Shown: piece after piece, positions 42,279 through 50,271 of the stretch
How positions within the stretch are numbered: the stretch's first letter is position 1
Layout of the letters: each line of letters begins with the position of its first letter
Source of the DNA: UBA5336 sp039818165
Lineage (GTDB): Bacteria > Pseudomonadota > Alphaproteobacteria > Caulobacterales > Hyphomonadaceae
Direction: 5' to 3'
DNA length: 50,271 bases
Assembly: GCA_039818165.1 (NCBI GenBank)
Contig: JBCBUL010000022.1
Span: forward strand, 1-50,271
Notes under the pieces: model-generated
The model's input: only the letters and a program-made list of their open reading frames with translations
Told to the model about the DNA's origin: nothing
The model's database searches: none
Program-made: the position numbers and the translations under genes

Positions 42279-44216
42279 ATGACGCACACAGGACAATTGG
42301 CAGATAGGTTGCAGCGATCCTTGCGGGGCGGTGCGTCCGTCCTGGCGTTGACAGGCCTGTTTCTGGCAGGCTGTGCCACGGCGCAGGAGCGTGTCGACGC
42401 AGATGTGAGTGTGGCATCTGCCACGGTGGCGCCGGACCGCTTTGATCGCCTGCCCCAGGACGAGATCATCTATTTTGTGATGCCGGACAGGTTTGAGAAC
42501 GGCGATCCATCCAATGACCTTGGCGGGCTTGAGGGCGATCGGCTCGTGACGGGCTTCGACCCGACCAATAACGGCTTTTATCATGGTGGCGATCTGATCG
42601 GGCTGACCAATCAGCTCGACTATATCCAGGGTCTTGGTGCCACCGCGATCTGGCTGACTCCCATTTTCGAAAACAAGCCCGTGCAGGGGCCTTCTGGCTT
42701 GGAGTCGGCCGGGTATCACGGTTACTGGATCACAGATTTCCTGAATGTGGATCCCCATCTCGGCACGCGAGATGATTTCAAGACTTTCGTGGATGCGGCC
42801 CACGCGCGCGGCATGAAAGTCTATATGGATATCATCACGAACCACACCGCAGACGTCATCCAGTATGCCGAGTGCGGAATATCCGCGACACCCACAGATG
42901 ACGGGCCAGGCGCCGATTGTCCTTACCGCACACTGGGTGACTATCCTTGGACAACGCGTGGCGATGCGTCGGGCGAGGCAATCAATGACGGGTTTTTGGG
43001 GGTCGACCCCCGCCACATGTCAGCGGAGAATTTCGCCGCCCTGACGGATACAGACTTTGCCTACACACCCTTTGTGCCTGAGGCAGAACGGGACGTGAAA
43101 AACCCCGCCTGGCTCAACGATCCGATCCATTATCACAATCGCGGCCATACCAGTTTTGAAGGCGAGAGCTCCCGGCTTGGCGACTTTGCTGGCCTGGACG
43201 ATCTGATGACGGAAAGCCCGCTCGTCGTTGATGGCATGATCGATATCTACAAGCAGTGGATCACGGACTTCAAAGTCGACGGCTTCCGGATCGACACGGC
43301 CAAGCATGTGAACCCCGAATTCTGGCAGGTGTTCATTCCCGCGATTGAGGAACACGCCAAGGCTGAAGGCATCGAGCACTTCCATATCTTCGGCGAGGTT
43401 TATGAGTTCGACCCGGGCCAGCTCGCTAAGTTCACGACCTATGACAAAATTCCGACAGTGCTGGACTTTGCCTTCCAGGGCACGGTGCGCGGTGTTATGG
43501 CTGAAGGCCAGCCTGCGCGGTCGCTTGAGCGGATGTTTGAGGCCGACAAGGTCTATGCCGGGGGCGAGGCGACGGCGCTTCAGCTTCCGACTTTCCTCGG
43601 CAACCACGATATGGGTCGGTTCTCCATGTTCCTGCGCGAGGCCAATCCGGACATGTCCGATGGCGAACTGCTTGCCCGGCTTGAGCTCGCCCACGCGAAG
43701 ATGATGTTCCTGCGCGGTGTGCCGACGATCTATTATGGCGACGAGCAGGGGTTCGTGTCCGATGGCGGCGATCGTCCAGCGCGCGAGAACATGTTCGTCA
43801 GCCAGGTGCCGGACTATAATGACAACGACCTGATCGGCACCGATGCCACCACGGCAGACCGCAATTTCGATACCGATCATCCGCTCTACGCGGCGCTCCG
43901 CGATATGGCTGCGGTGCGCCAGGCCCATGATGGGTTGCGCAGGGGGCACCAGACAGTGCGGTATTCCGGCCGCGAAGATGGTCTCTTCGTCGTCTCGCGT
44001 TTCGATGATGCCGCCGGGCGTGAATTCGTCATCGCTTTCAATGCCGAAACCGAGCCAGCAACACTCAATATCGCCGTGGACGGGCGGGCGCAGGACTGGT
44101 CTGCTGCTATGGGGCAGTGCCAGCAAGCCTCCAGCGCGCCTGGCGCCTACAAGGTCAGCGTTCCTGCACTGGGTTATGTTATCTGCTATTCAGACCTCTC
44201 GGAGCCTGCCCGGTGA
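42279..44216 (+). CDS. GH13 alpha-amylase-family lipoprotein 2
   Basis: The 645-residue enzyme has a lipobox LAGC (Cys32). Catalytic residues are Asp339 in GFRIDTAKHV, Glu373 in FGEVYE and Asp444 in LGNHDMGR. The insert DRLVTGFDPTNNGFYHGGD is typical of cyclomaltodextrinase/neopullulanase-like or alpha-amylase lipoproteins of the SusG kind. ATG 42279 has GGGAGG upstream. It is divergent from the GH97-esterase and leads an operon of another GH13, a LacI regulator and a reductase. It should digest imported maltodextrin in the periplasm. Confidence 0.9.
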   Translation: MTHTGQLADRLQRSLRGGASVLALTGLFLAGCATAQERVDADVSVASATVAPDRFDRLPQDEIIYFVMPDRFENGDPSNDLGGLEGDRLVTGFDPTNNGFYHGGDLIGLTNQLDYIQGLGATAIWLTPIFENKPVQGPSGLESAGYHGYWITDFLNVDPHLGTRDDFKTFVDAAHARGMKVYMDIITNHTADVIQYAECGISATPTDDGPGADCPYRTLGDYPWTTRGDASGEAINDGFLGVDPRHMSAENFAALTDTDFAYTPFVPEAERDVKNPAWLNDPIHYHNRGHTSFEGESSRLGDFAGLDDLMTESPLVVDGMIDIYKQWITDFKVDGFRIDTAKHVNPEFWQVFIPAIEEHAKAEGIEHFHIFGEVYEFDPGQLAKFTTYDKIPTVLDFAFQGTVRGVMAEGQPARSLERMFEADKVYAGGEATALQLPTFLGNHDMGRFSMFLREANPDMSDGELLARLELAHAKMMFLRGVPTIYYGDEQGFVSDGGDRPARENMFVSQVPDYNDNDLIGTDATTADRNFDTDHPLYAALRDMAAVRQAHDGLRRGHQTVRYSGREDGLFVVSRFDDAAGREFVIAFNAETEPATLNIAVDGRAQDWSAAMGQCQQASSAPGAYKVSVPALGYVICYSDLSEPAR

Positions 44217-45886
44217 GCACACTTATTTCAGACGAATCCCTCGTCGCGGACGTCGATGAAGCTGGGCCTGGAAAGGCGCTGGCGACTGAGCCCTGGTGGA
44301 AAGGGGCGGTCATCTATCAGATCTATCCGCGCAGCTTTCTGGACACCACAGGCAGCGGCATTGGCGACCTGGACGGCATTATCCGCAAGCTGGACTATGT
44401 CGCTTCACTGGGTGTGGACGCGATCTGGATCAGCCCGTTCTTCACGTCGCCCATGAAAGATTACGGTTATGACGTTGCGGACTACTGCGATGTCGACCCG
44501 GCCTTTGGCTCCTTGCGGGATTTCGACCGGCTGATCGAGCGCGCGCACGAGGTCGGCCTCAAAGTCGTGATCGATCAGGTGTACTCGCACACATCCGATG
44601 TGCATCCCTGGTTCATCGAAAGCCGTTCCAGCCGCACAAATGCAAAGGCCGACTGGTATGTTTGGGCCGATGCACAGTCTGCGGGCAGTCCGCCGTCCAA
44701 CTGGCAGTCCGTGTTTGGCGGTCCTGCCTGGTCCTGGGATGCGCGGCGCCAGCAATACTACATGCACAACTTCCTGCGCGAGCAGCCCCAACTCAACGTC
44801 CACAATCCCGACGTCCAGAACGCGCTGCTCGGAGTTGCCAAATTCTGGCTAGACCGCGGCGTCGACGGCTTCCGGCTCGATGCGATCAATTTCAGCATGC
44901 ACGATCGGGCGCTGACCGATAATCCGCCATCGAACATTCCAATGTCTGAGGTAACGCGCCCCTTCGACATGCAACAGCACGTCAACAATCAGTCGCAACC
45001 GGAAATCCCGGCCTTCCTGGAACGTATACGCGCGCTCATGGACGAGTATGGCGTAAAATACACCGTGGCCGAAGTCGGCGGGCCGCATCCTATCGGCGAA
45101 ATGAAAGCTTTCACCGAGGGCAATGGACGGCTCAACTCCGCATACAGTTTCGATTTTCTCTATGCGGAGGATATTGATTCCGGGCGCGTAACGGATTCCC
45201 TGTCACAGTGGCCAGGTCTGAAAAATGAGGGTTGGCCGAGCTGGGCGTTTTCTAACCATGATACGCCGCGGGCCATTTCCCGCTGGACCGAGCCGAAGCA
45301 CCGCGATCAGGCGGCCAAGGCTTTGAACATGCTGCTGCTCTCCCTGCGCGGAAACCCTTTCATCTATCAGGGCGAGGAACTGGGCCTGCCCCAGTCTGAG
45401 GTTCCCTTTGAACGCCTTCTGGACCCCGAAGCGATTGCGAATTGGCCGCGCACTCTGGGTCGAGACGGTGCGCGCACCCCGATCAGCTGGGAGGCAGAGG
45501 CGCCGTATCATGGCTTTTCCTCGGTCGACCCCTGGCTGCCAGTTGATCCAGAGCACGGCGCCTACGCCGTTTCGCGCCAGGACGGCGACCCCGCCTCTTG
45601 CCTGAATGCGACACGCGCCCTGGTGGGTCTGCGCCGCAATCTGGATGCGCTGAAAACTGGAGCGTTGAAAGTTCTGCAATCGGATCAAGGACTCTTGGTC
45701 TTGGAGCGAGTTGGCGCTGATGATGCGTTGATTTGTGCGTTCAACCTGTCTGGCGGTCCGCGTACATTTGAATTTAAGGGAACGCTGGACATTCTCGCAC
45801 GCGAAAACGGCGCTGCAATGGCTGAAGCGAAACAGACCGTCGAGCTTCTGCCCTGGTCAGGGCTTTGGGGGCGTCTGCGCGACTAG
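44213..45886 (+). CDS. GH13 alpha-glucosidase (cytoplasmic)
   Basis: The 557-residue enzyme starts with GTG 44213 in a GTGA overlap with the preceding gene. There is no signal peptide. Its motifs are DQVYSHTS, GFRLDAINF (Asp223), TVAEVGG (Glu287) and FSNHDTPRA (Asp350), as in alpha-glucosidases/oligo-1,6-glucosidases (GH13_23-like). It should hydrolyse maltose or short maltooligosaccharides that the MFS protein brings in. This gives a clean division of labour with the two lipoprotein GH13 enzymes. Confidence 0.92.
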   Translation: MSTLISDESLVADVDEAGPGKALATEPWWKGAVIYQIYPRSFLDTTGSGIGDLDGIIRKLDYVASLGVDAIWISPFFTSPMKDYGYDVADYCDVDPAFGSLRDFDRLIERAHEVGLKVVIDQVYSHTSDVHPWFIESRSSRTNAKADWYVWADAQSAGSPPSNWQSVFGGPAWSWDARRQQYYMHNFLREQPQLNVHNPDVQNALLGVAKFWLDRGVDGFRLDAINFSMHDRALTDNPPSNIPMSEVTRPFDMQQHVNNQSQPEIPAFLERIRALMDEYGVKYTVAEVGGPHPIGEMKAFTEGNGRLNSAYSFDFLYAEDIDSGRVTDSLSQWPGLKNEGWPSWAFSNHDTPRAISRWTEPKHRDQAAKALNMLLLSLRGNPFIYQGEELGLPQSEVPFERLLDPEAIANWPRTLGRDGARTPISWEAEAPYHGFSSVDPWLPVDPEHGAYAVSRQDGDPASCLNATRALVGLRRNLDALKTGALKVLQSDQGLLVLERVGADDALICAFNLSGGPRTFEFKGTLDILARENGAAMAEAKQTVELLPWSGLWGRLRD

Positions 45887-45902
45887 GAAGGATACTTTGC
45901 CG

Positions 45903-46931
45903 ATGGATGATGAGACGAAAACCCTGCGCAAAGCGATCCGGCTCGAAGATCTGGCGGAACTGGCAGGCGTGTCCATCTCCACGGTATCGCGGGCGTTGAA
46001 TGACAGCCCGTCCGTCAATCGGCGGACTAAGGAGCATATCTGGCAACTCGCGCGGAAGATGGATTATCCGTTCCGGCGCTACATGCCCGCTGGCCCCATC
46101 GGCGCCGATGCCACGATTGCCATCGTCATCCCTCAGCCGCAGTCGCGGGAAGATGTTGGCAATGACCCGTTCCTCTTCCAACTCCTGGCGGGCATTTCAT
46201 CGGCTGCGCGCGACCGGAACTGCGATGTGCTGATCAGCCATATCTCGGCCAAGAATTATGAAGATCTGTCCTCGGCGATGCGGACAAGCCGGGCCCGGGG
46301 CGTGATCTTCATTGGCCAGAGCTTCCTGCAAGCGGAGTTCAACCGGCTGGGCCGGGAAGAAGGAAACTTCGTTGTCTGGGGCGCCAACTTTGCCGAGCAG
46401 GACTATTGCTCGGTAGGCAGTGACAATACGGCAGGCGGGCGGCGGGCAACGTCCCACCTGATTCGTCTGGGCCGAAAGCGGGTTGTGTTTCTGGGCGACA
46501 TTCAGGCCCCTGAAGCGTTCCAGCGCCACCAGGGCTATATCGCCGCCCACGAAGCGGCGGGCCAGGCCATGGATGACGCCTTGATGCTGCCATCCCATTT
46601 TGACGTTGAGTCTGCTGAGGCGACGATCGACTCATTCATCCAATCAGGCGTGCCGTTTGACGGCGTGGTCGCCGCAAGTGACCTGCTCGCATTCGGTGCG
46701 ATCCGGGCGCTCTTCAAATCTGGACGCAAAGTGCCAGAGGATGTGTCCGTCGTAGGCTATGACAATATCGCCTTTTCGCGGGTATACAGGCCAGCGTTGA
46801 CGACCATTTCCCAGGACACCAACGTGGCGTCGCGTATCCTGGTGTCCAAGCTCTTGAACAATCAGGATGGGGTCAGCCTGTCGGAGCGGATTCCGACCGA
46901 TCTTATCGTACGCGAATCCTGCGGGGGATAA
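45903..46931 (+). CDS. LacI/GalR-family transcriptional regulator
   Basis: The 342-residue protein has the LacI helix-turn-helix RLEDLAELAGVSISTVSRALNDSPSVNRRTK (about 13-44), a hinge, and a periplasmic-binding-protein-like core (VVAASDLLAFGAIRALF, VSVVGYDNIAFSR). ATG 45903 is taken as the start; TTG 45897 is better spaced from AGGAAGGA. It is 16 bp downstream of the alpha-glucosidase. Its targets are probably the TTGCAA dyads at 29.0 and 42.2 kb, with maltose or a derivative as inducer. Confidence 0.92.
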   Translation: MDDETKTLRKAIRLEDLAELAGVSISTVSRALNDSPSVNRRTKEHIWQLARKMDYPFRRYMPAGPIGADATIAIVIPQPQSREDVGNDPFLFQLLAGISSAARDRNCDVLISHISAKNYEDLSSAMRTSRARGVIFIGQSFLQAEFNRLGREEGNFVVWGANFAEQDYCSVGSDNTAGGRRATSHLIRLGRKRVVFLGDIQAPEAFQRHQGYIAAHEAAGQAMDDALMLPSHFDVESAEATIDSFIQSGVPFDGVVAASDLLAFGAIRALFKSGRKVPEDVSVVGYDNIAFSRVYRPALTTISQDTNVASRILVSKLLNNQDGVSLSERIPTDLIVRESCGG

Positions 46932-46935
46932 TTGT

Positions 46936-47832
46936 ATGAAACAGGTGAAACTGGGCGCGTCGGGTCTCTCCGTCGGCACCATTGCCTATGGCTGCTGGCG
47001 TTTTGCGGGCGACGAAGCGCGCCAGGCCGACCGGAAAATCCGAACGGCGCTCGATCATGGTATGACGCTGATTGATACAGCGGACATCTATGGATATGGC
47101 GAACCCGCCGGTTTCGGCGGCGCCGAAGTGGGCTTGGGCGAAGTGTTGGCGGCCGACCCATCCTTGCGGGCGCGCATGGTGTTGGCGACCAAGGGCGGGG
47201 TGCACTTGCCAACGCCTTACAAAGCCTCTGGCGATTACCTGGCAAAGGCGGTGGACGCATCGCTTTCACGCCTCGGCGTGGACCATATTGATCTTTACCA
47301 AGTGCACAGGCCAGACCTGCTGGCCGCCGCCGATGATACGGCCCGAGCGCTAAACGACATGGTGAGTGCGGGCAAAGTCGGCGCTGTGGGTGTGTCTAAC
47401 TACACTCCGGCCCAAACCCGGGCGCTGGCGGCGCATTTAAGCGTTCCGATTGTGTCCATGCAGCCGGAGTTTTCTGTCCTGCAACAAGCGCCGATCGAGG
47501 ATGGTGTGCTGGACTGGTGTGCGGAGACCGGCGCGGCATGCCTGTGCTGGTCACCGCTGGCGGGCGGGCAACTCTTTGGCGATGGAGCGGGCAGCGATCC
47601 CCGACGCGGGCGTGTCGTCGATCTGCTCGACACGCTGGCGGCGAAATATGACGCCGACCGGGCCTGCATCGCACTCGCCTTCGTTCTGCGTCATCCATCC
47701 AACACGATTCCGATCATCGGCACGCAGAAACCCGAGCGGATCGCCAGCCTGGCCAAAGCCGCGGACATCACGCTAGAGGCGCGCGACTGGTACGACATCG
47801 TTGAAGCCTATCGCGGCGAGCCTATGCCCTAA
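46936..47832 (+). CDS. Aldo/keto reductase
   Basis: The 298-residue protein has the NADPH-dependent reductase barrel. The catalytic residues are Asp and Tyr in LIDTADIYGYGE, Lys in LATKGG and His in YQVHRPD. IPIIGTQKPERIAS is the C-terminal NADPH site. ATG 46936 is four bases after the LacI stop and follows GGGGG; the four genes from 42279 run in one direction and are probably co-transcribed. It may reduce an aldose or a keto sugar formed in the pathway. It ends where the PEP-carboxylase-like gene ends on the other strand (shared CTAA). Confidence 0.9.
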   Translation: MKQVKLGASGLSVGTIAYGCWRFAGDEARQADRKIRTALDHGMTLIDTADIYGYGEPAGFGGAEVGLGEVLAADPSLRARMVLATKGGVHLPTPYKASGDYLAKAVDASLSRLGVDHIDLYQVHRPDLLAAADDTARALNDMVSAGKVGAVGVSNYTPAQTRALAAHLSVPIVSMQPEFSVLQQAPIEDGVLDWCAETGAACLCWSPLAGGQLFGDGAGSDPRRGRVVDLLDTLAAKYDADRACIALAFVLRHPSNTIPIIGTQKPERIASLAKAADITLEARDWYDIVEAYRGEPMP

Positions 47833-50271
47833 CCATAGGCGCGATAGGCTTGGCCGATTGCCAGCGTCGTTTTGTGCATCAAGGCGTCGATCTGTTTCAG
47901 CGGGCCGATGATCCGCGCATGGATCTCGTCATAGCCTGCTTCGGTATCACCGCTCGATGTACCACCAAGTTTGGCCAGGGCCGCGGTTGCGGGCAGGGCG
48001 CGTGGGAAAGCTTCCGACAACAGGGTCGTAGCCTCGCCGATCCGCATTTCTAGGATTAGGTCCAGGACGTCTGCGGGTCCTTCCGCATAGCGCGGGGAGA
48101 GTGAAGGCAACCGTCCAGCGAGGGCAAAAGCGTGCATCATCATCGCCTGGCGCAGGGCGTGGAGGACGTGCAGGTCGAGCCGGCCTTCATGGCGTGCCTC
48201 GGCGGACGGGGCATCGGCCATGGCCGCGAGCAATCTGTCAAATTTGCCGAGATCAATCGAGAACCGGTCTGCGATGCGCGAGATTGCACCTGAGGTCGGG
48301 CGGTCGGCAAGGCGATAGTAGATCCGGCGATAGGCGACAGCGGTGTCCTGTTCAGCCTGGCGGGAAACAGCCACCCAGAAGCTCGGATCATACACTTTCC
48401 CGTAAGCGCGCAAGGCCGGGACGCTGGTTGAGACACGGGCCTTGAGCGCCAGGTCGAGCAGGCTGCGCATACGCGGCGACCGGTCGAGCAGGGAGATCAG
48501 CCTTTCCGTTTCGCGCCGGATAGCAGAGCCAAGGCCAGCGGCTGTGTTCACCGGCACGCCGAGCTGTTGCAGCGTGGCGTTGTGGGAGATTGCGCGCAGG
48601 GAACGCGGCCCGCCAGGCCCGCCGGACCGCCGCCTCTGGCGCGAGCCTGCCCGCACGAGGAAGTTGGTGGCAAAGTCGCTCAGCAGGTTGGCATAATCGG
48701 GATTGTCGAACAGGCGCTCATGCCAGGTGCGCAAGGCGCGATACGTGTCCCAGGTGAAGCCGGTTTCCGCATAAAACGGATCATCAAGGCAATCATTTGG
48801 GTCTGACAGCAAATGACCGCACCACGCGCCATAGGCCGTTTCAGCCAGTTTCGGCGTTGCGAAATGCAGAAATCCATCGCCGCCCTGAAAGCTGACTTCA
48901 TGGCGCAGATTCACGCCGAGTCGGCGCGCCTGGCTGCGTGTCCAGCAGCTCAGCACATGGTCGAAACGCTGTTCGAAACTGCCGGGCCAGGCCCCGCGGC
49001 CCATGGATTCGCCATGGGTGTTGAAGATCAGCAGGCCGAGCTTGGTGTTCACTTTGGCCAGCGCCCGGGTGATCAGATTGTGAATGCGCTCGATCGCCAT
49101 GTCGGCGGCCACCTGGCCGATGAAACGCCCGGCATCGGAGAAGCCAAGCTGGATCGACAGATAGCCGCGCTCCTCTAGATAAGAGAGGAATTCAGGTTCC
49201 TGGAGGAGCCGCTCGATGAAGCGCCCGCCCGTTTCCAGCGCGTCTGGTGTTTCAAACAGGGGCGAGATGTCCAGCATATCGTCGATGCCGAACTGGCGCG
49301 CGAGATAAAGCGTGCCCATGACCGTCGCGGGGTTTTCTGCTTCGGCAATCAGGAACCGGATAGGCGAGCCCGCATCGATGTATTTGAGCCAGAGGGCACA
49401 CATCATGATCTGGCGCCGCGCGGTGGAGCGCTCCAGGAACAGGTCGGCGAAGTTTGCTTCTTTCGTGCCGCGCTCGGCCGCCCGGTCAGACAAATGTTGC
49501 AGGGCGACCCGTCCTAGGTCGCGGTCTTCGGTTTCCAGGCCGAGATCCCGGCTGATGACGGCGCGCACCTGGGCCGCGTTCACCCGCAAATGGACCCGTG
49601 CCGTGCCCAGTTGCAGCGCTTCTACCTCTGCCCGAAGCACCGATAGCGCCATGGCCGTATCGTCATCGACGTCAGCCGCGAACGCGTCGATGTCCTGAAT
49701 CAGGCTTTTGGCATGGGTAATCCGGTCGGGATGGTCCGTGGTGATAAAGCTCACAGCTTCGACTAGGGCGTCTGTGTCTGAGAGGTCCGCGCCGAACAAT
49801 GCGGATTCTTCTTGGCTTAGCGCTGCCGCCCGGCGCAGCTTTGCCGCGAGGCCTTCCCCGGCTGGCGCGCCAGAAATGGTCTCTATTCGCGCGGCATAAC
49901 GGCTGAGCTGCGCTGCCTTCTCCGACAGGCGCAGGGACACCGATTGCCACCAATTGATATCCGTGCGCCCGTCCAGATCATATCCGACCCAGCTTGCCAG
50001 CGTTGGCAGGGCGGGGCGGAGCTCCTGCCAGGTGTCCGGGAACGACCGGCGGGCGACGCCTAGCACTTGCGCGCCATAGGCCGTCATCGCCGCCTGGGCG
50101 TTTACCAGAGCCGCCTGGACCTCTTCATGCTCGCCGCCGAGTGTTATGCTGGCCGACCAGTCGCGGCTGTCTTCCGCCAGGGATTTTGCCAGGGCCTTCT
50201 GGTTTGCCTTCTTGGGCGACTCAGCCTGGGCGGCGATGGCCATGCGCGCGTCTCTCGACAAGGCATATGTC
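47829..50271 (-). CDS. PEP carboxylase-like protein, 5' end outside the window
   Basis: About 813 codons are visible and the frame is open to the window edge, where T-Y-A-L-S-R-D-A-R is read; in PEP carboxylases this point follows TAHPT, so only the N-terminal about 100-150 residues should be missing. A TTG at 50261 would be a false start. Recognisable blocks are SWVGYDLDGR, RVHLR, ISPLFETPDAL, and GSRQRRRSGGPGGPRSLRAI near the end. But GYSDSxK is GFSDAGR, and FHGRGGxxGRG is NTHGESMGRG: the Lys and one Arg of the usual active site are changed, and the C-terminus is AYG, not NTG. It may be a divergent PEPC or a non-catalytic relative. Confidence 0.85.
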   Translation of the reverse strand, partial: TYALSRDARMAIAAQAESPKKANQKALAKSLAEDSRDWSASITLGGEHEEVQAALVNAQAAMTAYGAQVLGVARRSFPDTWQELRPALPTLASWVGYDLDGRTDINWWQSVSLRLSEKAAQLSRYAARIETISGAPAGEGLAAKLRRAAALSQEESALFGADLSDTDALVEAVSFITTDHPDRITHAKSLIQDIDAFAADVDDDTAMALSVLRAEVEALQLGTARVHLRVNAAQVRAVISRDLGLETEDRDLGRVALQHLSDRAAERGTKEANFADLFLERSTARRQIMMCALWLKYIDAGSPIRFLIAEAENPATVMGTLYLARQFGIDDMLDISPLFETPDALETGGRFIERLLQEPEFLSYLEERGYLSIQLGFSDAGRFIGQVAADMAIERIHNLITRALAKVNTKLGLLIFNTHGESMGRGAWPGSFEQRFDHVLSCWTRSQARRLGVNLRHEVSFQGGDGFLHFATPKLAETAYGAWCGHLLSDPNDCLDDPFYAETGFTWDTYRALRTWHERLFDNPDYANLLSDFATNFLVRAGSRQRRRSGGPGGPRSLRAISHNATLQQLGVPVNTAAGLGSAIRRETERLISLLDRSPRMRSLLDLALKARVSTSVPALRAYGKVYDPSFWVAVSRQAEQDTAVAYRRIYYRLADRPTSGAISRIADRFSIDLGKFDRLLAAMADAPSAEARHEGRLDLHVLHALRQAMMMHAFALAGRLPSLSPRYAEGPADVLDLILEMRIGEATTLLSEAFPRALPATAALAKLGGTSSGDTEAGYDEIHARIIGPLKQIDALMHKTTLAIGQAYRAYG

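Noticed and set aside
50259..50261. TTG as start of the PEPC-like gene
   Set aside because: The frame is open to the window edge and the residues upstream (TYA) match the expected inner sequence of a PEPC.

Overview
The window looks like a chromosomal segment of a GC-rich alphaproteobacterium, most likely from a Caulobacterales, Hyphomonadaceae or Sphingomonad-type lineage. This is inferred from gene content: two large TonB-dependent receptors, a starch locus carrying PrnA-like flavin halogenases and a DUF6445-type protein, a GPH-type transporter next to an acyl-CoA ligase, and convergent genes packed stop-to-stop. No tRNA, rRNA or CRISPR array was seen.

Region A (1 to about 20 kb) is a catabolic island for a hydrophobic, probably sulfated compound. 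Its core is intact: a Baeyer-Villiger monooxygenase, a TetR repressor with a perfect 24-bp operator, a TonB-dependent receptor, a GPH/MFS transporter and an acyl-CoA ligase. Around the core the DNA is decaying. An IS3-type insertion appears to truncate an alpha/beta hydrolase, an SDR has lost 2 bp, a GST has a 1-nt insertion, and at 11.0-11.5 kb a GST-like gene and an SDR have both collapsed to fragments. The right part is a desulfation module: a membrane-anchored DJ-1/PfpI protein, two type I sulfatases, a formylglycine-generating enzyme with a lipobox, and an arylsulfotransferase-like protein. Three promoter regions of this island share an unlisted TAAT-N7-ATTAG element.

Region B (20 to 25.5 kb) is a stress/regulatory block. 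A MerR-type regulator faces a GST, methyltransferase and SRPBCC operon across a SoxR-box-like dyad. A CadC-like membrane regulator with TPRs faces a lipoprotein S41 peptidase.

Region C (25.6 to 47.8 kb) is a maltodextrin/alpha-glucan utilisation locus. It holds a tricorn-like protease, a Caulobacter-type TonB-dependent receptor, two convergent halogenase-like flavoproteins, a DUF6445-like protein, three GH13 enzymes, an MFS sugar transporter, a GH97-esterase fusion, a LacI regulator and an aldo/keto reductase. TTGCAA-rich dyads, which resemble LacI-family sites, lie at the receptor promoter and the divergent GH97/GH13 promoter. The likely flow is outer-membrane uptake by the receptor, periplasmic cleavage by the lipoprotein amylases and GH97, inner-membrane import by the MFS protein, and cytoplasmic hydrolysis by the last GH13 enzyme. 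The role of the halogenase pair and the DUF6445 protein is not known and is the most interesting open question.

Region D (47.8 kb to the end) is a divergent PEP-carboxylase-like gene whose 5' end lies outside the window and whose visible active-site motifs are altered.
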